This document shows, one piece after another, positions 6,678 through 8,563 of a DNA stretch of 8,563 bases. The number at the start of each line of letters is the position of its first letter. Positions within the stretch are counted from its first letter, which is position 1. The position numbers were made by a program, and so were the translations under genes. This DNA comes from Pseudomonadota bacterium. Its GTDB lineage: Bacteria; Pseudomonadota; Alphaproteobacteria; Rhizobiales; Xanthobacteraceae. Below the pieces are notes generated by a model that ran no database searches, was not told the origin of the DNA, and saw only the letters and a program-made list of their open reading frames with translations. The DNA lies in assembly GCA_021779635.1 (NCBI GenBank), contig JAJYAH010000263.1:1-8563 (forward strand), in the 5' to 3' direction.

Positions 6678-7537
6678 GGCGCCTCCTTAAGCGTTTCTTT
6701 GATCTCCTTCGTGATGTCGAGAAGGCGATCGCGGTGTTCTTTGGGATAGAGGGCCTCGTCAGGCACACGGGGGAAGTTCTTGCTCTTCCATAGTCTGACC
6801 GGATCAAATCGAAACTTAGCGATCAGTCGCCGGCCAAAATCCATCTCATAGTAAGAGTAGTGCGCATTTTGCTCGTAGTCGGCGATCTCGGGATACTCGC
6901 CGAGTAGATAGCCTTCCTGAAGGTGTGGTCGGACGGCTTCGGGCGGACAGGCACTTGAAAGACGAACAACCTGAAGACCAGCCTCGGCGCTTGCCGTCAC
7001 CGCCCCACTCAGGCTTGGAACGCCGAGAACAAAGACGAAGGCCGCATTGGAACGGTTGTTCAATGAGGCGAATGAGGCTGCGATGCGGAGCGATTGCGTC
7101 ACATCGAAGAGAGGCGTCGGGCAAACCTCGTAATGTTGCAATATCGCCCACCGAATGGTGCGATGACGTTTCAAACGCTCAGGCCCTTGTAGGCTTGCCG
7201 CGACATACCGTGTGACGAGCTCCTCTTCGGCCCTGCGAAGGGTCTTGAACCTCTTTTCCAGGTCCGCTTGTGTCGGAGGTCGCTTACCGTTCAGACGGAA
7301 CAGCCCGGCCTTTAGCATGCTGTTCCCCTTTACGGTTTTGTAGTCGGACGCCTGCCCCCTGAAGAGCAGGACATGATCCCGATTGAGGAACTGAAGCTCG
7401 GCGACCATCTTCGCGAGTTCGAAATAGGTGCCGACGACATGCCCATCTGCACGGCGGATTTGTGCATTAGAAGCTGAGCGCGCCGTGGTCTGCGTGTCGA
7501 AGTAGGACCATATCTTTTGACTGTCGATCTTCTCCAT
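6674..7537 (-). CDS. FRG-domain protein encoded between hsdR and hsdM
   Basis: This 287-residue protein carries the FRG domain. LLFRGQASDYK (57-67) with the following SMLKAGLFR matches the name-giving F-R-G motif. RWAILQHYEVCPTPLFDVTQ (129-148) matches the conserved LQHYG-PT-LLDWT-like block, and RPHLQEGYLLGE (203-214) matches the late R..Q.G motif. FRG-domain proteins occur in many bacterial defence loci, but no activity can be assigned from this sequence. There is no signal peptide or membrane segment, so it is probably cytosolic. It starts at ATG 7537, 6 bases after the hsdR stop, with no strong ribosome site, so coupling to hsdR is likely. Its TGA (6676-6674) overlaps the hsdM ATG. Placement inside the operon suggests a role as effector, regulator or modifier of the restriction complex; that is inference. 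Confidence 0.85.
   Translation of the reverse strand: MEKIDSQKIWSYFDTQTTARSASNAQIRRADGHVVGTYFELAKMVAELQFLNRDHVLLFRGQASDYKTVKGNSMLKAGLFRLNGKRPPTQADLEKRFKTLRRAEEELVTRYVAASLQGPERLKRHRTIRWAILQHYEVCPTPLFDVTQSLRIAASFASLNNRSNAAFVFVLGVPSLSGAVTASAEAGLQVVRLSSACPPEAVRPHLQEGYLLGEYPEIADYEQNAHYSYYEMDFGRRLIAKFRFDPVRLWKSKNFPRVPDEALYPKEHRDRLLDITKEIKETLKEAP
6682..6688 (-). promoter_or_regulatory. Strong Shine-Dalgarno site of hsdM inside the FRG gene
   Basis: AAGGAGG lies 4 bases before the hsdM ATG at 6677, within the last codons (Lys-Glu) of the FRG gene. It is the best ribosome binding site seen in the operon and supports both the hsdM start and independent high translation of the methyltransferase. Confidence 0.75.
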
Positions 7538-7543
7538 GCCGAT

Positions 7544-8563
7544 TCACGCCACATCCGTATAGAGGGATGCCTGGAGTTCATGGACAGCGGCGACGAAGCC
7601 GTTCTTTCCGCCGAAGGCGCGAACGAGTTCGACGCGGGTGCCGAGCGCGCTGAGCGGCGGGATCGTCAGCACGTTGGTGTCGTCGAGATTGAGCACGCCC
7701 TCGTCGGCATACTTGGCGAGCAGGGCGTCGAGCACGGCGCGCGCCTGGCCTCCGTATTTGGTGAAGACGTCGCGCTTCTTGACGTTCTCCGCGCGCTCGC
7801 GCCGCGTCAACGGCTTCTTGTCGAAGGCGACGTGGCAGATAAGGTCGAACGGGTCGAGGGTCTTACCCAATTCCTCGGCGATCGGATCGAGCGGCAGGCC
7901 TTCGGCTTCCAGTTCCTCGACGATCGCCTGCTTGCGGTCCGCCGCCTTCCAGCGCTTGAGGAAATCGTCGAGGCTGGCGAAGCGATTCTTCAGCGCCTTT
8001 TTTGTGAAATCGCGCAGGGATTCGGTGACGAGTTTGCCGTGCTCGTCGAGATATTCGACGCGCTCGGCGATGATGGTGGCGCCGACGCCATCGACATAGA
8101 CCTTCTTCTGCGGGCCGCCGGGCGGCAACGTCAACCAGGGCTGATCGACGATGGTTTCGTCGGCGCCGGGCGTTTCGGGCAGCGGCGTGCCGTCCTCATC
8201 GGACGGCAGCACGTCGTCGGGCGGCGCAACGGGATCACCTGCGCCGGGCTCGTATATCTGCACCGGCTCGCCGTCGAAATCGGGGTCGGCGAAATGGCTG
8301 GTGGCGCCGCGGAAATCGATCAGCGTGAAATAGAATTTGTGCGTGTCCTCGTGCACGCGCGTGCCGCGGCCGACGATCTGCTTGAACTCGGTCATCGAGT
8401 TCACGTCCCGATCGAGCGCGATTACCCGGCAGGTCTGCACGTCCACGCCGGTCGAGAGCAGCCGCGAGGTCGTCACCAGCACCGGATATTTGGATTCCGG
8501 GTCGATGAAATTGCCGAGTTCGGCCTGGCCTTCCTGATCGCCGCCGGTGATGCGCATGACATA
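7544..8563 (-). CDS. hsdR: Type I restriction endonuclease subunit HsdR, EcoEI-type (C-terminal 339 residues)
   Basis: HsdR is the ATP-dependent translocase and nuclease of type I systems. The frame is open through the right edge and ends at TGA 7546-7544; the nuclease domain and helicase motifs I-IV are outside the window. Visible near the start is the second RecA-like domain: PVLVTTSRLLSTGVDVQTCR (motif V) and FKQIVGRGTRV (motif VI, arginine finger, residues about 60-70). A Pro/Asp/Glu-rich linker (about 95-152) follows, then an EcoEI_R_C-like helical domain containing TESLRDFTKKALKNRF, LDPFDLICHVAFDKKPLTRR and KYGGQARAVLDALL. It is the first visible gene of the operon and lies 6 bases before the FRG gene. 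The operon promoter must lie at or beyond hsdR's start. Confidence 0.96.
   Translation of the reverse strand, partial: YVMRITGGDQEGQAELGNFIDPESKYPVLVTTSRLLSTGVDVQTCRVIALDRDVNSMTEFKQIVGRGTRVHEDTHKFYFTLIDFRGATSHFADPDFDGEPVQIYEPGAGDPVAPPDDVLPSDEDGTPLPETPGADETIVDQPWLTLPPGGPQKKVYVDGVGATIIAERVEYLDEHGKLVTESLRDFTKKALKNRFASLDDFLKRWKAADRKQAIVEELEAEGLPLDPIAEELGKTLDPFDLICHVAFDKKPLTRRERAENVKKRDVFTKYGGQARAVLDALLAKYADEGVLNLDDTNVLTIPPLSALGTRVELVRAFGGKNGFVAAVHELQASLYTDVA

Noticed and set aside
5325..6749. A 474-residue open frame on the plus strand opposite hsdM
   Set aside because: It lies exactly antisense to a fully recognisable HsdM, shows no family motifs, and is explained by the GC-rich codon pattern of the true gene, which suppresses stops on the other strand.

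Overview
The window is an accessory, defence-type region of a GC-rich (about 60%) bacterial genome. GC-ending codons, short intergenic gaps and ATGA stop/start overlaps fit a proteobacterium, probably an alphaproteobacterium. That assignment is an inference from composition and style only; no taxonomic marker gene is present.

Layout. (1) 1-1238, plus strand: the C-terminal part of a large superfamily 1 helicase. The last helicase motif is followed by a Vsr/DUF559-like nuclease domain and a DUF3320-type tail, the architecture of anti-phage helicase-nuclease proteins. (2) 1239-1719: a gene-free stretch between converging genes. (3) 1720-2309, minus strand: an intact XRE-type antitoxin preceded by a RelE/HigB (Gp49-like) toxin gene whose 5' part has been lost and frameshifted. 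(4) About 2303-2575: small unrecognised reading frames that look like gene debris. (5) 2576-8563, minus strand: a type I restriction-modification operon, read from the right edge as hsdR (partial), a FRG-domain gene, hsdM, hsdS and a fifth gene with a PD-(D/E)xK nuclease signature.

The five operon genes are packed tightly. The gap is 6 bases between hsdR and the FRG gene, and 4-base ATGA overlaps join FRG/hsdM, hsdM/hsdS and hsdS/fifth gene. They should therefore be co-transcribed and translationally coupled from a promoter outside the window. HsdM plus HsdS would form the methyltransferase, and HsdR adds translocation and cleavage. The FRG and PD-(D/E)xK proteins are accessory genes of unproven function.

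The most notable observation is that the fifth gene reads as one frame of 308 codons from its ATGA overlap with hsdS to its stop, broken only by a single TAA at codon 55. It is either freshly inactivated or made by re-initiation downstream. Together with the broken toxin and the gene debris, this suggests a turnover-prone defence island. The individual families are known. The five-gene arrangement is what merits a comparative search.
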